A DNA stretch of 64,000 bases from Fluviicola sp. (GCF_029266855.1 NZ_JAQSWB010000007.1:186001-250000); one strand, 5' to 3'; shown: positions 1 through 8,211, numbered from the stretch's first letter. A program made the numbers and translations. Notes: generated by a model from the letters alone, not told the origin.

Positions 1-517
1 CGAGAAGGTTCTTGCGACCGAAGATTTTAACCATTACTTTCAATTTCTTTTTCTCTTCATTGATCTCGTCAATTACTCCGGAGAAATTGTTGAATGGTCC
101 GTCGATCACTTTAACTGACTCTCCGATAACGAACGGGATTTTCACTTCCTCTTCTGTTTCGGATAATTCGTCAACTTTACCTAAAATTCTATTTACCTCA
201 GACAAACGCATTGGTTGAGGGTCTCCCCCTTTTTCAGCACCCAGGAATCCGATTACATTTGGAATTCCCTTGATCACGTGAGGAACCTCCCCGATCAATG
301 CTGCTTCAATCAATACATATCCTGGTAAATACGCTTTTTCCTTTGAGATTTTCTTCCCGTTACGGATTTGAAAAACTTTCTCAGTTGGAATCAATACTTG
401 AGACACGTAATCATCGAGCTTTAAACGGGAAATTTCGAGATCCAGGTATTCTTTCACCTTTTTCTCTTTTCCACTTACTGCACGTACTACGTACCAACGT
501 TTTTTAATATCTCCCAT
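1..517 (-). CDS. nusG: Transcription termination/antitermination factor NusG (3' end cut by window)
   Basis: This minus-strand frame opens at ATG 517 and runs off the left edge, so only about 172 N-terminal residues are visible. It begins MGDIKKRWYVVRAVSGKEKK, the start of an NGN domain. Further on, the segment FVIGESVKVIDGPFNNF is a typical NusG KOW region. NusG binds RNA polymerase and links it to Rho or to the ribosome (family knowledge). It lies 8 bp downstream of secE, and tRNA-Trp and tuf precede it, which is the usual bacterial order tuf-secE-nusG leading to rplK. The identification is firm; the C-terminus is outside the window. Confidence 0.95.
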   Translation of the reverse strand, partial: MGDIKKRWYVVRAVSGKEKKVKEYLDLEISRLKLDDYVSQVLIPTEKVFQIRNGKKISKEKAYLPGYVLIEAALIGEVPHVIKGIPNVIGFLGAEKGGDPQPMRLSEVNRILGKVDELSETEEEVKIPFVIGESVKVIDGPFNNFSGVIDEINEEKKKLKVMVKIFGRKNLL

Positions 518-525
518 TTTTCCAA

Positions 526-747
526 TTAAAAGAAAGAATAGATAAATCCAACAACCCCTTTCCAGGAAGAGGTAGGAGTTCCTGTAATTCCAAAGACATT
601 GTCCATCGCGAACACTAACAATGCAAAAATTACAGACGCAACTACCACAATAAGTGCATTGCTCTGCAATTCTTTCCACGTCGGCCACGTAACATTCTGA
701 GTCATCTCAGTAATTGTCTCGCTAAAATAATTTCTAAACTTTGACAT
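526..747 (-). CDS. secE: Preprotein translocase subunit SecE
   Basis: This is a 73-residue single-span SecE, the small essential subunit that clamps SecY in the inner-membrane translocon. It starts MSKFRNYFSETITEM, has the conserved amphipathic segment NVTWPTWKELQ near residues 18-28, and then one hydrophobic helix of about 20 residues (IVVVASVIFALLVFAMDNVF). The frame is open further upstream, but those codons run into tRNA-Trp, so ATG 747 is the sensible start. It sits between tRNA-Trp and nusG and is presumably cotranscribed with both. Short single-span SecE is normal outside the enterobacteria. Confidence 0.93.
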   Translation of the reverse strand: MSKFRNYFSETITEMTQNVTWPTWKELQSNALIVVVASVIFALLVFAMDNVFGITGTPTSSWKGVVGFIYSFF

Positions 748-767
748 GGTCAATTTATTTTGTTTTG

Positions 768-840
768 CACGGGCGGTAGGATTCGAACCCACGACCAATG
801 GTTTTGGAGACCACTACTCTACCAGCTGAGCTACGCCCGT
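768..840 (-). tRNA. tRNA-Trp (anticodon CCA)
   Basis: A 73-nt cloverleaf with acceptor stem ACGGGCG/CGCCCGT, discriminator G, D-arm GCTCAGCTGGTAGAG, anticodon loop CTCCAAA (anticodon CCA) and T-arm GGGTTCGAATCC. The 3' CCA is not encoded. It lies between tuf and secE, the common place for tRNA-Trp in Bacteroidota. Confidence 0.96.
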
Positions 841-842
841 GT

Positions 843-868
843 AAAAAGGGGAGTTTAAGCTCCCCTTT
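843..868 (-). terminator. Hairpin with T-run between tuf and tRNA-Trp
   Basis: On the minus strand AAAGGGGAG and CTCCCCTTT form a 9-bp stem around a 6-nt loop and are followed by T residues, just after the tuf stop codon and 2 nt before tRNA-Trp. It looks like an intrinsic terminator. Because secE and nusG follow, it is more likely a partial attenuator or a processing site than a full stop. No separate promoter for tRNA-Trp was identified. Confidence 0.6.
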
Positions 869-890
869 CATTCAATATATTTATCGCGAA

Positions 891-2078
891 TTAAGCGATG
901 ATTTCAGTAACCTGACCAGCACCTACAGTACGACCACCCTCACGGATAGCGAAACGTAGACCTTTGTCCATTGCTACAGGAACGATTAACTTAACATTGA
1001 TTGTTACGTTATCACCTGGCATAACCATCTCACGTCCGTCTGTCAAGAAAATCTCTCCAGTTACGTCAGTTGTACGGAAGTAGAACTGAGGACGGTATTT
1101 GTTATGGAATGGAGTGTGACGACCACCTTCTTCTTTTTTCAATACGTAGATTTCAGCTTTGAAATCAGCATGTGGTTTAACAGAACCTGGTTTACAGATT
1201 ACCATTCCACGTTTGATTTGAGATTTCTCAATACCACGTAATAAAAGACCTACGTTGTCACCAGCTTCACCGCGATCCAAGATCTTACGGAACATCTCTA
1301 CCCCAGTTACAGTTGAAGTCAATTTCTCTTCACCCATACCTAAGATTTCAACCGGATCTCCAGAGTTAATAACTCCTGTTTCGATACGTCCTGTTGCTAC
1401 TGTACCACGACCTGTAATCGTAAATACGTCTTCAACCGGCATCAAGAAAGGCTTATCAACATCACGAGGAGGCAATTCGATATATGTATCTACTGCATCC
1501 ATCAACTCGTCGATTTTAGCAACCCACTCAGCTTCTCCGTTCAATGCACCAAGTGCAGAACCTTGAATAACCGGTGCATTGTCACCATCATAGTCGTAGA
1601 AAGACAACAATTCACGAACTTCCATTTCAACTAATTCCAACAACTCAGCATCGTCAACCATATCCACTTTATTCATGAATACAACTAAACGAGGAACACC
1701 AACTTGTTTTCCTAATAGGATATGCTCACGAGTTTGCGGCATTGGACCATCAGTCGCAGCAACAACCAAGATAGCACCGTCCATCTGAGCAGCACCTGTA
1801 ACCATGTTCTTTACGTAATCCGCGTGACCTGGACAGTCAACGTGAGCGTAATGACGATTCAAAGTTTCGTACTCGATGTGTGAAGTGTTAATAGTAATAC
1901 CACGCTCTTTTTCTTCAGGAGCGTTGTCAATAGAAGAGAAATCACGAACCGCAGCCAATCCCTTAGAAGCTAACACACTAGAGATTGCAGCTGTTAACGT
2001 AGTCTTACCATGGTCAACGTGCCCGATAGTCCCGATGTTAACGTGCGGTTTGGAACGATTAAAATTTTCCTTAGCCAT
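891..2078 (-). CDS. tuf: Translation elongation factor Tu
   Basis: EF-Tu of 395 residues, full length for the family; it delivers aminoacyl-tRNA to the ribosome as a GTP complex. The G1 loop GHVDHGKT is at residues 19-26, the switch II motif DCPGH is near 81, and the NKVD guanine-specificity motif is near 136. Domains 2 and 3 follow to the C-terminus, which ends [10 protein letters not shown]. It lies inside a tRNA operon, with Thr, Tyr, Gly and Thr tRNAs upstream and tRNA-Trp, secE and nusG downstream. The leader between tRNA-Thr(GGT) and the ATG is about 86 bp. No second copy is present here. Confidence 0.98.
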   Translation of the reverse strand: MAKENFNRSKPHVNIGTIGHVDHGKTTLTAAISSVLASKGLAAVRDFSSIDNAPEEKERGITINTSHIEYETLNRHYAHVDCPGHADYVKNMVTGAAQMDGAILVVAATDGPMPQTREHILLGKQVGVPRLVVFMNKVDMVDDAELLELVEMEVRELLSFYDYDGDNAPVIQGSALGALNGEAEWVAKIDELMDAVDTYIELPPRDVDKPFLMPVEDVFTITGRGTVATGRIETGVINSGDPVEILGMGEEKLTSTVTGVEMFRKILDRGEAGDNVGLLLRGIEKSQIKRGMVICKPGSVKPHADFKAEIYVLKKEEGGRHTPFHNKYRPQFYFRTTDVTGEIFLTDGREMVMPGDNVTINVKLIVPVAMDKGLRFAIREGGRTVGAGQVTEIIA

Positions 2079-2164
2079 TTGTTTTTATTTGTTACGTAGT
2101 TAATAAACCTTTTTCTTACTAATACAAAATTTCACCCATAAATCGAATGAGTGAATCCCTGCAG

Positions 2165-2236
2165 AGCCAATGACGAGAATTGAACTCGTGACCTCTTCCT
2201 TACCAAGGAAGCGCTCTACCCCTGAGCTACACCGGC
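2165..2236 (-). tRNA. tRNA-Thr (anticodon GGT)
   Basis: A 72-nt cloverleaf with acceptor GCCGGTG/CATTGGC (including two G-U pairs), anticodon stem CTTCC/GGAAG, loop TTGGTAA (anticodon GGT) and T-arm GAGTTCAATTCTC. It is the last tRNA before tuf. CCA is not encoded. Confidence 0.96.
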
Positions 2237-2258
2237 CTATCCTTTTACATCGTAATTG

Positions 2259-2331
2259 AGCGGGAGACGAGATTCGAACTCGCGACCCTCAGCTTGGAAG
2301 GCTGACGCTCTACCAACTGAGCTACTCCCGC
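2259..2331 (-). tRNA. tRNA-Gly (anticodon TCC)
   Basis: A 73-nt cloverleaf with acceptor GCGGGAG/CTCCCGC, anticodon stem TCAGC/GCTGA, loop CTTCCAA (anticodon TCC) and T-arm GAGTTCGAATCTC. It is third in the four-tRNA leader of tuf and has no encoded CCA. Confidence 0.96.
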
Positions 2332-2354
2332 TTATTATATTATTTTCCTTGTCG

Positions 2355-2436
2355 TGGGAGTGGCTGGACTCGAACCAGCGATACCGTGAGGTGACAGATT
2401 TACAGTCTGCTGCAATAGCCACTATGCGACACTCCC
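2355..2436 (-). tRNA. tRNA-Tyr (anticodon GTA)
   Basis: An 82-nt class II tRNA with a long variable arm. The acceptor is GGGAGTG/CACTCCC with discriminator A, the anticodon loop is CTGTAAA (anticodon GTA) and the T-arm is CTGGTTCGAGTCCAG. It is second in the cluster. Confidence 0.96.
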
Positions 2437-2449
2437 ATCCTTTAATGCG

Positions 2450-2523
2450 AGCCGGTGGAGGGACTCGAACCCCCGACCTGCTGATTACAAATCAGCTGCT
2501 CTAGCCAGCTGAGCTACACCGGC
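2450..2523 (-). tRNA. tRNA-Thr (anticodon TGT)
   Basis: A 74-nt cloverleaf with acceptor GCCGGTG/CACCGGC, anticodon stem GCTGA/TCAGC, loop TTTGTAA (anticodon TGT) and T-arm GGGTTCGAGTCCC. It is the promoter-proximal member of the tRNA-tuf operon. Confidence 0.96.
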
Positions 2524-2591
2524 ATTAAAGTTTGGTTATAAATACGATTTAAAAGAACGATTCTTTAAAGTGTTTTTCCCATTTGGGTTTG

Positions 2592-2621
2592 CAAATGTAC
2601 TAAAGAATTAAATACCTGCAA
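2592..2621 (-). promoter_or_regulatory. Bacteroidota-type promoter of the tRNA-tuf-secE-nusG operon
   Basis: On the minus strand TTG (2619-2621), a 19-bp spacer and TACATTTG (2592-2599) match the Bacteroidota pattern TTG-N19-TAnnTTTG. The predicted start would lie about 60 nt before tRNA-Thr(TGT). The match is exact, but activity is inferred. Confidence 0.65.
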
Positions 2622-2642
2622 GCGTTTCAGTGAAAAAAAATC

Positions 2643-2675
2643 AAAAAAAAATGGATGGCACTTTAGGCCATCCAT
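2643..2675 (-). terminator. Intrinsic terminator after hpf
   Basis: On the minus strand ATGGATGGC and GCCATCCAT form a 9-bp stem around 7 nt, followed by a run of eight to nine T. It lies 23 bp downstream of the hpf stop and closes the xerC-hpf unit. Confidence 0.85.
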
Positions 2676-2697
2676 CTAAATTCTTCATTTCCAATTA

Positions 2698-2994
2698 CTA
2701 ATTCGCTAATTTGCCTTTATATTTTTTTACTTGTGTCCGCAAGGCATCGACACACAAATCAGCCGCTTCTTCAAAAGATTTACATTGTTTCTTTGCAAAC
2801 AATTCTTTTCCGGGCATTAATATTTTCACTTCAGCTATCTTATTTTCCTTATCCGAATTCTTATCCAATCTTAAAAAAACTTCCCCAACAATAATGTGAT
2901 CAAAAAAAACCTGAAGCTTTTCTACTTTGTCGTTGATAAAATCAATCAATTTTTGATCAGCTTTAAAATGGATAGAATGCACTTTAACGTCCAT
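2698..2994 (-). CDS. hpf: Ribosome hibernation promoting factor (short form)
   Basis: A 98-residue protein of the short HPF/YfiA (RaiA-like) family, which binds the 30S decoding region and inactivates ribosomes in stationary phase. It starts MDVKVHSIHFKADQKLIDFI and keeps the beta-alpha-beta-beta-beta-alpha pattern, with charged residues through the second helix (FEEAADLCVDALRTQVKKYK). It lacks the C-terminal dimerisation domain of long HPF. It starts 5 bp after the xerC stop, so the two are very likely cotranscribed, and a strong terminator follows. Confidence 0.9.
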   Translation of the reverse strand: MDVKVHSIHFKADQKLIDFINDKVEKLQVFFDHIIVGEVFLRLDKNSDKENKIAEVKILMPGKELFAKKQCKSFEEAADLCVDALRTQVKKYKGKLAN

Positions 2995-2999
2995 GACTT

Positions 3000-3881
3000 T
3001 TACTTTTTGCGCCCACGTGGATGGGCATGTGAATAAATCGAGTTTATTTGAGCAAACGAATTGTGCGTGTAGACTTGAGTTGCAGACAAATTGGCGTGCC
3101 CCAAAAGTTCTTTCAAAGTTTCAAGCCCCGCTCCATTGTTTAACATGTGAGTTGCAAATGTATGACGCAAGATGTGTGGGCTTTTCTTTTGCGCGTTCGT
3201 TACACTTCCAAGGTATGTATTAATTTTTCTATAAACAAACTTTGGAGACATTTTTCTGCCATCTTTTTTTACAAATAACAAAAGTTGGCTATCAGGCCCA
3301 ACTGGCTTGATTTTATCATAGGATTGGATGATCTGGTAAAGGTCATTTCCGATCGGAATGATCCGTTCTTTATTTCTTTTCCCAAGGACCTTTATACTGT
3401 TGCTTGTGACATCTTTATTTTTCAATTCTATCAATTCACTTAAGCGGACCCCGGTTTGATAAAACAACTCAAACATGAGTCTGTCCCGGATCCCTTCGAA
3501 GTCGGAAGAAAACAACTGCTCGATCCGGGCATTGTCTATTTCGGACTGTTTGACAAATTGTGGCAAGCGTTTTTCAACTTTCGGTCCACGGATTCGCAGC
3601 ATAGGATTTTGCTCAACCTTTCCATTTGCCAAAAGCCATTTAAAAAAAGAACGCAGGCAAGAGATTTTCCGGGAAACAGTGCGGTTACTTTGTCCGCTCT
3701 CTATCAACTCAACAATCCAGGCCCGAACCAATTGATGATTGACTTCTTTCCACTCTGCCGATTTAGACAACTCAGCAAACACTATGAATTGATTCAAATC
3801 TTCTTCGTAAGCCAAGAGCGTGTGATTCGAGTAACGCTTCTCAACCTGTAAATAATGTATGAAGGAATCTTTGTAAGACAT
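3000..3881 (-). CDS. xerC: Tyrosine recombinase XerC/XerD family
   Basis: A 293-residue tyrosine recombinase of the usual Xer length, which resolves chromosome dimers at dif. An N-terminal SAM-like core-binding domain covers residues 1-90 and the catalytic domain about 110-293. The catalytic set is visible: R146 in TGVRLSE, K168 or K171, H236 and R239 in HILRHTFATH, H262 in LLGHA, and nucleophile Y271 in VYTH. Its place beside hpf and rpsU in a housekeeping block, with no phage genes, favours the chromosomal Xer enzyme over an integrase. XerC versus XerD cannot be settled from sequence alone. Confidence 0.9.
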   Translation of the reverse strand: MSYKDSFIHYLQVEKRYSNHTLLAYEEDLNQFIVFAELSKSAEWKEVNHQLVRAWIVELIESGQSNRTVSRKISCLRSFFKWLLANGKVEQNPMLRIRGPKVEKRLPQFVKQSEIDNARIEQLFSSDFEGIRDRLMFELFYQTGVRLSELIELKNKDVTSNSIKVLGKRNKERIIPIGNDLYQIIQSYDKIKPVGPDSQLLLFVKKDGRKMSPKFVYRKINTYLGSVTNAQKKSPHILRHTFATHMLNNGAGLETLKELLGHANLSATQVYTHNSFAQINSIYSHAHPRGRKK

Positions 3882-3899
3882 AAGCGAAATACAAGGTAC

Positions 3900-3934
3900 A
3901 AAAAAAAGGCCTCAACATGTATAGTTGAGGCCTT
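3900..3934 (-). terminator. Intrinsic terminator after rpsU
   Basis: On the minus strand GGCCTCAAC and GTTGAGGCC form a 9-bp stem with a 7-nt loop followed by eight T. It begins about 30 bp after the rpsU stop. Confidence 0.9.
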
Positions 3935-3964
3935 AAATATCATTTAATGCGAATAATCTCCGTA

Positions 3965-4156
3965 TTAAATCTCTTGAGATTTCATTTTTTGAGCATAAGC
4001 TGCACGAATGTTTGACTGACGATCAATAACAGATGGTTTCACGAATTCTTTACGACGACGTAATTCTTTCATGACATTTGTTTTGTCATATTTTTTCTTG
4101 TACTTCTTAAGCGCTCTCTCGATGTTCTCGCCTTCTTTAACTGGAATGATTAACAT
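3965..4156 (-). CDS. rpsU: 30S ribosomal protein S21
   Basis: A 63-residue basic protein starting MLIIPVKEGENIERALKKYK, the S21 signature, followed by the Arg/Lys-rich RRRKEFVKPS segment. S21 sits on the 30S platform near the anti-Shine-Dalgarno sequence. It appears to be a single-gene unit: about 110 bp of non-coding DNA lie upstream and a strong terminator lies downstream. Length and sequence are typical for Bacteroidota. Confidence 0.95.
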   Translation of the reverse strand: MLIIPVKEGENIERALKKYKKKYDKTNVMKELRRRKEFVKPSVIDRQSNIRAAYAQKMKSQEI

Positions 4157-4265
4157 ATCTATTTAAATTCTTATTGTTAGCTTTTTATAACCTATACGCT
4201 TATAGGGAGCGCAAAGATAATTATTTTTTCTTTTCAACAAAGAGTATCTCAAAAATAATTCCGAA

Positions 4266-5405
4266 TTATTTTAAGATTTCTCTGGAGATCACTAATTTTT
4301 GAATCTCAGAGGTTCCTTCACCAATGGTCATCAATTTCGCATCTCTTAGGAATTTCTCTGCCGGATACTCTTTTGTGTATCCGTAACCACCCATGATCTG
4401 AACTGCTTCATTCCCGCATTTCACAGAAACTTCCGAAGCAAAATATTTTGCAAAGGCTCCCTGAGCAGTCATTTTTTGACCTCTGTTTTTGTAATCTGCC
4501 GCTTGGAAAGTCAACAATTCTGCCGCCTCAACCTGAGTAGCCATGTCAGCTAATTTAAATCCAATTGCCTGGAATTTACCGATCGGCTGGCCGAATTGTT
4601 CGCGTTCTTTCGCATACTTCACAGATGCTTCATAAGCTCCGCGGGCTATTCCACATGAAAGTGCAGCAATTGAGATACGTCCTCCATCCAAAATATGCAT
4701 TGCCTGTTTGAATCCCTGTCCAACTTCCCCGATCACCTGAGATTCGTGTAAACGAACATTATCAAAAATCAATTCCGCAGTTTCCGAGGCGCGAACCCCC
4801 AACTTATCTTTGATTTTCACAGCTGAGAATCCGGGAGTACCTTTCTCAACGATAAAGGCTGTAATTCCATTTGAATCCAACAATTCCCCAGTGCGAACAA
4901 GAACAACTGCAACGTCTCCGGATAAACCATGTGTAATCCAGTTCTTAGCTCCGTTAATTACCCAATGATCCCCATCCTTTACTGCAGTACATTTCATACG
5001 CATTGCATCTGAACCGGTATTTGGTTCAGTTAAGCCCCATGCTCCGATAAATTCCCCTGAAGTTAATTTCGGAAGGTATTTCTTCTTTTGTTCCTCGTTT
5101 CCATGGTAGTAAATATGCCCGGTACAAAGTGAATTATGAGCAGCAACACTCAAACCAATTCCACCACATACTTTTCCCAATTCCATTAATGCTGTTGCGT
5201 ATTCCAGGTATGAAAAGCCGCTTCCGCCGTATTCTTCCGGGATGTAAATTCCCAGCAGACCAAGCCCTCCCATTTTTTTCATGACATCCACAGGAAAATA
5301 CTCTTCAGCATCCCATTTATTCATATTCGGACGGATTTCTCTCTCCGCGAAATCACGCACCATTTGCGTGATCATTTGTTGGTTTTCGTTTAGTTCAAAA
5401 TTCAT
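4266..5405 (-). CDS. Acyl-CoA dehydrogenase (short/medium-chain type)
   Basis: A 379-residue FAD-dependent acyl-CoA dehydrogenase, which forms trans-2-enoyl-CoA in beta-oxidation or branched-chain acid breakdown. The helical N-domain covers residues 1-110, the beta-domain has AWGLTEPNTGSD (FAD/substrate region) and the C-terminal four-helix bundle has REQFGQPIGKFQ. The catalytic Glu is in IGEGTSEIQ near the C-terminus, as in butyryl-CoA dehydrogenase. It starts 54 bp after apt, and no other beta-oxidation gene is adjacent, so chain length and pathway are open. Confidence 0.9.
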   Translation of the reverse strand: MNFELNENQQMITQMVRDFAEREIRPNMNKWDAEEYFPVDVMKKMGGLGLLGIYIPEEYGGSGFSYLEYATALMELGKVCGGIGLSVAAHNSLCTGHIYYHGNEEQKKKYLPKLTSGEFIGAWGLTEPNTGSDAMRMKCTAVKDGDHWVINGAKNWITHGLSGDVAVVLVRTGELLDSNGITAFIVEKGTPGFSAVKIKDKLGVRASETAELIFDNVRLHESQVIGEVGQGFKQAMHILDGGRISIAALSCGIARGAYEASVKYAKEREQFGQPIGKFQAIGFKLADMATQVEAAELLTFQAADYKNRGQKMTAQGAFAKYFASEVSVKCGNEAVQIMGGYGYTKEYPAEKFLRDAKLMTIGEGTSEIQKLVISREILK

Positions 5406-5459
5406 GATTAACAGTGTTTTGGGGTGTCCGTTAATTTATTTTTTTTCGATTATTATTTT

Positions 5460-5987
5460 TTAATAGGCCACTAAATTAGTAATATTATTAGAGTAGTTTT
5501 TCAATTTTTCATTACCATTTAAAAAATTCAATCCTACGAGGAAGTTAAATCCGGCTACTTCGCCTCCACATTTTTGAATAAGCTCTGCAGCAGCCGAAGC
5601 TGATCCACCCGTTGCCAATAAATCATCATGAATCAAAACCCGCTCTCCTTTTTGAACCGCATCAATGTGCATTTCAATTTCAGCCGAACCATATTCCAGG
5701 TCATAAGAATGATTGATTTTGTGATAAGGCAATTTTCCGGCTTTGCGAATCAACACAAAAGGAATGCCTAATTCCATTGCCAAAGGATATCCAAACAAAA
5801 AGCCCCTACTCTCGATCCCCGCAATTTTATCCAGTTTCTGATCTTTGTACATGGATGCAAGATGCTGTACTATTTCTTTGGACAAAACAGGATCCAACAT
5901 GATCGGAGTAATATCTTTGAAAACAATTCCCGGCTTTGGAAAATCTACTACATCTCTTATTACACCTTTAATTTTTTCTTCTATCAT
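5460..5987 (-). CDS. apt: Adenine phosphoribosyltransferase
   Basis: A 175-residue purine-salvage enzyme forming AMP from adenine and PRPP. Visible family motifs are FPKPGIVFKDITP near residues 17-29, GIESRGFLFG near 57-66, and the PRPP loop VLIHDDLLATGGS at 117-129. The ATG overlaps the stop codon of the upstream helix-hairpin-helix gene by one base, indicating translational coupling. Adenine released by methionine salvage would be one substrate, and mtn genes lie a few kb away; that link is inference. Confidence 0.95.
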   Translation of the reverse strand: MIEEKIKGVIRDVVDFPKPGIVFKDITPIMLDPVLSKEIVQHLASMYKDQKLDKIAGIESRGFLFGYPLAMELGIPFVLIRKAGKLPYHKINHSYDLEYGSAEIEMHIDAVQKGERVLIHDDLLATGGSASAAAELIQKCGGEVAGFNFLVGLNFLNGNEKLKNYSNNITNLVAY

Positions 5988-6847
5988 TATTCTATTGTAA
6001 GGTAATGCTTCAGCTTCTCATACAGTTCATCTGTCATCAAAACTGATTTTTTAATCTCGCGGAGTTCCTTGTAGAATCCGTTTTGAGAGCGCAATTTTAC
6101 GAGAGAATTTGCCAAATTCCAAGAAATATATGGATGATATGATAATTCCTTCACACTTGCGGTGTTGATATTGATTGTCCGGATGTTCTCGGGATCGATC
6201 TGAATGTATTTTTCCCACACCGCTATTTTCTCAGGAGTTGCCTGCCAAACTTCACTCAATTGGCTCAACGAATAAAACCCTCCGAAATTGTCTCTTGTCC
6301 GAATAATTTGTTTGGCATCAAAGATCGTAATGTCCTGAGCTTGTAATAAATCATCCAGACTTGCCCTGTTTATTGCAACAACAATCAGCTTTTGTTCCAA
6401 CTTGTATTCCGTGTATTTATCCAGGTTTTTAGTTCTTTCAGGATAAAAAGTGGAATCTTTGATCAGATTAAATAATTCATCCGGGATAACAAAGATCCGC
6501 TTTAATTCTTCATTCGAATAGATCTTCCGGGAAGTGAATTTCAGTACAATTGCACTTTGCTTTTCAGAGAGCCCCAAAGCCATCCAATCTTCCAGTCCAT
6601 AATCATTCGGGTTAAACCTGGACAAAGGTCTGGAATAGTGTTTTTTCTTCCGATCCTTGCGGTAATCGAAATAAGATTCGCGGTTTAGTTTCTCCGTAAC
6701 CTGTCTTTCAACGTTCGACCATTGTTCTATCCTGATCTCAGGTTTCGGTCTGAAATACTGGATCAAATCAGGCGCGACAAAAATCGCGAGCAGCAGAAGG
6801 GCAAATATGAAAATGCCTCGTTTAGTAGATTTTGAATAGTGGTTCAT
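5987..6847 (-). CDS. Membrane-anchored helix-hairpin-helix (ComEA-like) protein
   Basis: A 286-residue protein with one N-terminal membrane segment (GIFIFALLLLAIFVAPDLI, residues 11-29) and several helix-hairpin-helix units, for example VAINRASLDDLLQ and ININTASVKELSYHPYIS. The last two look like the DNA-binding HhH of ComEA/OB-like proteins involved in DNA uptake. In Bacteroidota such proteins are common and mostly uncharacterised. It overlaps apt by one base and follows the SDR gene by 8 bp, so it is in an operon with unrelated metabolism. A periplasmic DNA-binding role is plausible but unproven. Confidence 0.75.
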   Translation of the reverse strand: MNHYSKSTKRGIFIFALLLLAIFVAPDLIQYFRPKPEIRIEQWSNVERQVTEKLNRESYFDYRKDRKKKHYSRPLSRFNPNDYGLEDWMALGLSEKQSAIVLKFTSRKIYSNEELKRIFVIPDELFNLIKDSTFYPERTKNLDKYTEYKLEQKLIVVAINRASLDDLLQAQDITIFDAKQIIRTRDNFGGFYSLSQLSEVWQATPEKIAVWEKYIQIDPENIRTININTASVKELSYHPYISWNLANSLVKLRSQNGFYKELREIKKSVLMTDELYEKLKHYLTIE

Positions 6848-6855
6848 GCTTTTTC

Positions 6856-7767
6856 TTAGTGGTAGTGAATCAAATCTTTTTGGAGGAGCGGGATGGTTTC
6901 CTGAATATCCATCGGATGATAATCCAGTAATTTTTCGGCTTTGGAAAGATCGAATCCGGTTCTCGGTGGTCTTTTTGCAGCCTGGTTCAATGTTTTCGAG
7001 GAAATAGTTTCAATCCGCAGGTTTGACAACTTAAGTGCTTTCCCTACTTCTTCAACAATTTGGTTGATCGGTCTTGATACCGGACCGCAGAGATGGAAAA
7101 TACCGGTTTGATTTCTTTTCACGATCTCCACACATCCATAGGCCAAATCATCTGCCCAGGTCGGTGCGCGAAACTGATCATCCACCAACTTCATTAACTC
7201 ACCTTTTGGAAGTGCTTCCAAAGCCCAAAGCATCATATTTGACCGGGACAATCCGAAACCGGTTCCATAAACAATGATCGTTCTGGCAATCGACCAGTTT
7301 TGATAATTATCCGGATCTTCCAACAGCAAGTTTTCCGCATCAACTTTTGACCGTGCATAAACACTCAATGGATTTACCTGGTCTTCCTCTTTATATGGTC
7401 CGTTTTCTCCATCGAATACAAAATCAGTAGAGAGTAATTCAAAATGAGCATTAACTCCTTTTGCAGCATCATAAAGCACCTTAGAGGACACTACATTTAC
7501 CTGATGACATTCTTCCGGATGCTCTTCACAATAATCGACATTGGTTAAGGCAGCAGTATGAATGATTGCAGTTGGCATTTGATCAACCACCAGTTGTTCA
7601 ACCTCATCAGTTTGAAGTAAATCCAACCTGAAATAGTTGCTTTCGGGACATTCCGGATTCCTGTTCGGTCCTTTTGAAGTTGCTATAAACGGTATGTTAT
7701 GCTTTATGCAGCGCTTGACAATTTTTTGTCCCAACAAACCATTCGAGCCGGTGATCAGTATTTTCAT
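6856..7767 (-). CDS. RmlD-like NAD(P)-dependent sugar-nucleotide reductase (extended SDR)
   Basis: A 303-residue extended short-chain dehydrogenase. The Rossmann motif GSNGLLG is at residues 7-13, HTAALTNVDYCE near 70-81 is the RmlD-type substrate segment, STDFVFDG follows, and the catalytic YxxxK is YARSK near 137. These features match the dTDP-4-dehydrorhamnose reductase (RmlD_sub_bind) family. No rmlA or rmlC is nearby; rfbB lies 52 kb away, so a true rhamnose role is not shown. It starts 12 bp after the PspC-like gene and ends 8 bp before the HhH gene. Confidence 0.82.
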   Translation of the reverse strand: MKILITGSNGLLGQKIVKRCIKHNIPFIATSKGPNRNPECPESNYFRLDLLQTDEVEQLVVDQMPTAIIHTAALTNVDYCEEHPEECHQVNVVSSKVLYDAAKGVNAHFELLSTDFVFDGENGPYKEEDQVNPLSVYARSKVDAENLLLEDPDNYQNWSIARTIIVYGTGFGLSRSNMMLWALEALPKGELMKLVDDQFRAPTWADDLAYGCVEIVKRNQTGIFHLCGPVSRPINQIVEEVGKALKLSNLRIETISSKTLNQAAKRPPRTGFDLSKAEKLLDYHPMDIQETIPLLQKDLIHYH

Positions 7768-7779
7768 GAAGGTAAATTG

Positions 7780-8019
7780 TTATAATTCCCAGATAGATGC
7801 GCGTTTTGGTCGTTTAAACCCAAAATAGTGTTTGTGCTCTAAAATCCAGGCCATGATTAGATATGGAATTAAAGGTGAACCCAACCCGATGCAGGTTGCA
7901 TAGATAAAACCCAAACGCACTTTATTCGTTTGAATTCCCAGTTTGGCAGCCCACCATGAACACACCCCGAACGAGCGCATCTCAAAGAAAAAAGCTATTT
8001 TTTGTAAGGTTCGTTTCAT
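7780..8019 (-). CDS. Small PspC-domain-like membrane protein
   Basis: A 79-residue protein with the PspC-like pattern FGVCSWWAAKLGIQ followed by a hydrophobic helix that includes PLIPYLIMAWILEH. PspC domains act in envelope-stress sensing in proteobacteria, while the Bacteroidota members are mostly unstudied. The protein is basic at both ends and would sit in the inner membrane. It is first in a tight run with the SDR, HhH, apt and acyl-CoA dehydrogenase genes. A 20-bp perfect palindrome lies about 107 bp upstream. Confidence 0.65.
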   Translation of the reverse strand: MKRTLQKIAFFFEMRSFGVCSWWAAKLGIQTNKVRLGFIYATCIGLGSPLIPYLIMAWILEHKHYFGFKRPKRASIWEL

Positions 8020-8125
8020 TTTCTTAATTCCTCTTTCAAAATTACGGATTTTTCCGAATATTAAATATGATTCTAAGAGAGTTCCTGCAGCGAAGATTTG
8101 ACACTAATTGTCGGACAAAATAATG

Positions 8126-8145
8126 TCTAGGGTTATAACCCTAGA
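8126..8145. promoter_or_regulatory. 20-bp perfect palindrome
   Basis: The sequence TCTAGGGTTA is followed directly by its reverse complement TAACCCTAGA. It lies in the 192-bp gap between the DUF2851 stop and the PspC-like start. It could be an operator for the PspC-like operon or a hairpin ending the DUF2851 transcript, but there is no T-run next to it. Confidence 0.5.
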
Positions 8146-8211
8146 AGGGTAGTCTCAAAAAAAACAGCTATTTTATTGTATGCGCGCACGAACCAAAAGT
8201 TCAATTCTCAT

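Noticed and set aside
748-798. A longer SecE start that would extend into tRNA-Trp
   Set aside because: The extra residues come from tRNA sequence; ATG 747 gives the family start.
2237-2504. Short open frames across the tRNA-Tyr/Gly/Thr genes
   Set aside because: They are translations of tRNA genes on either strand.
3000-3881. XerC as an integrase of a mobile element
   Set aside because: It lies in a housekeeping block with hpf and rpsU, has Xer length, and no att site or cargo is nearby.
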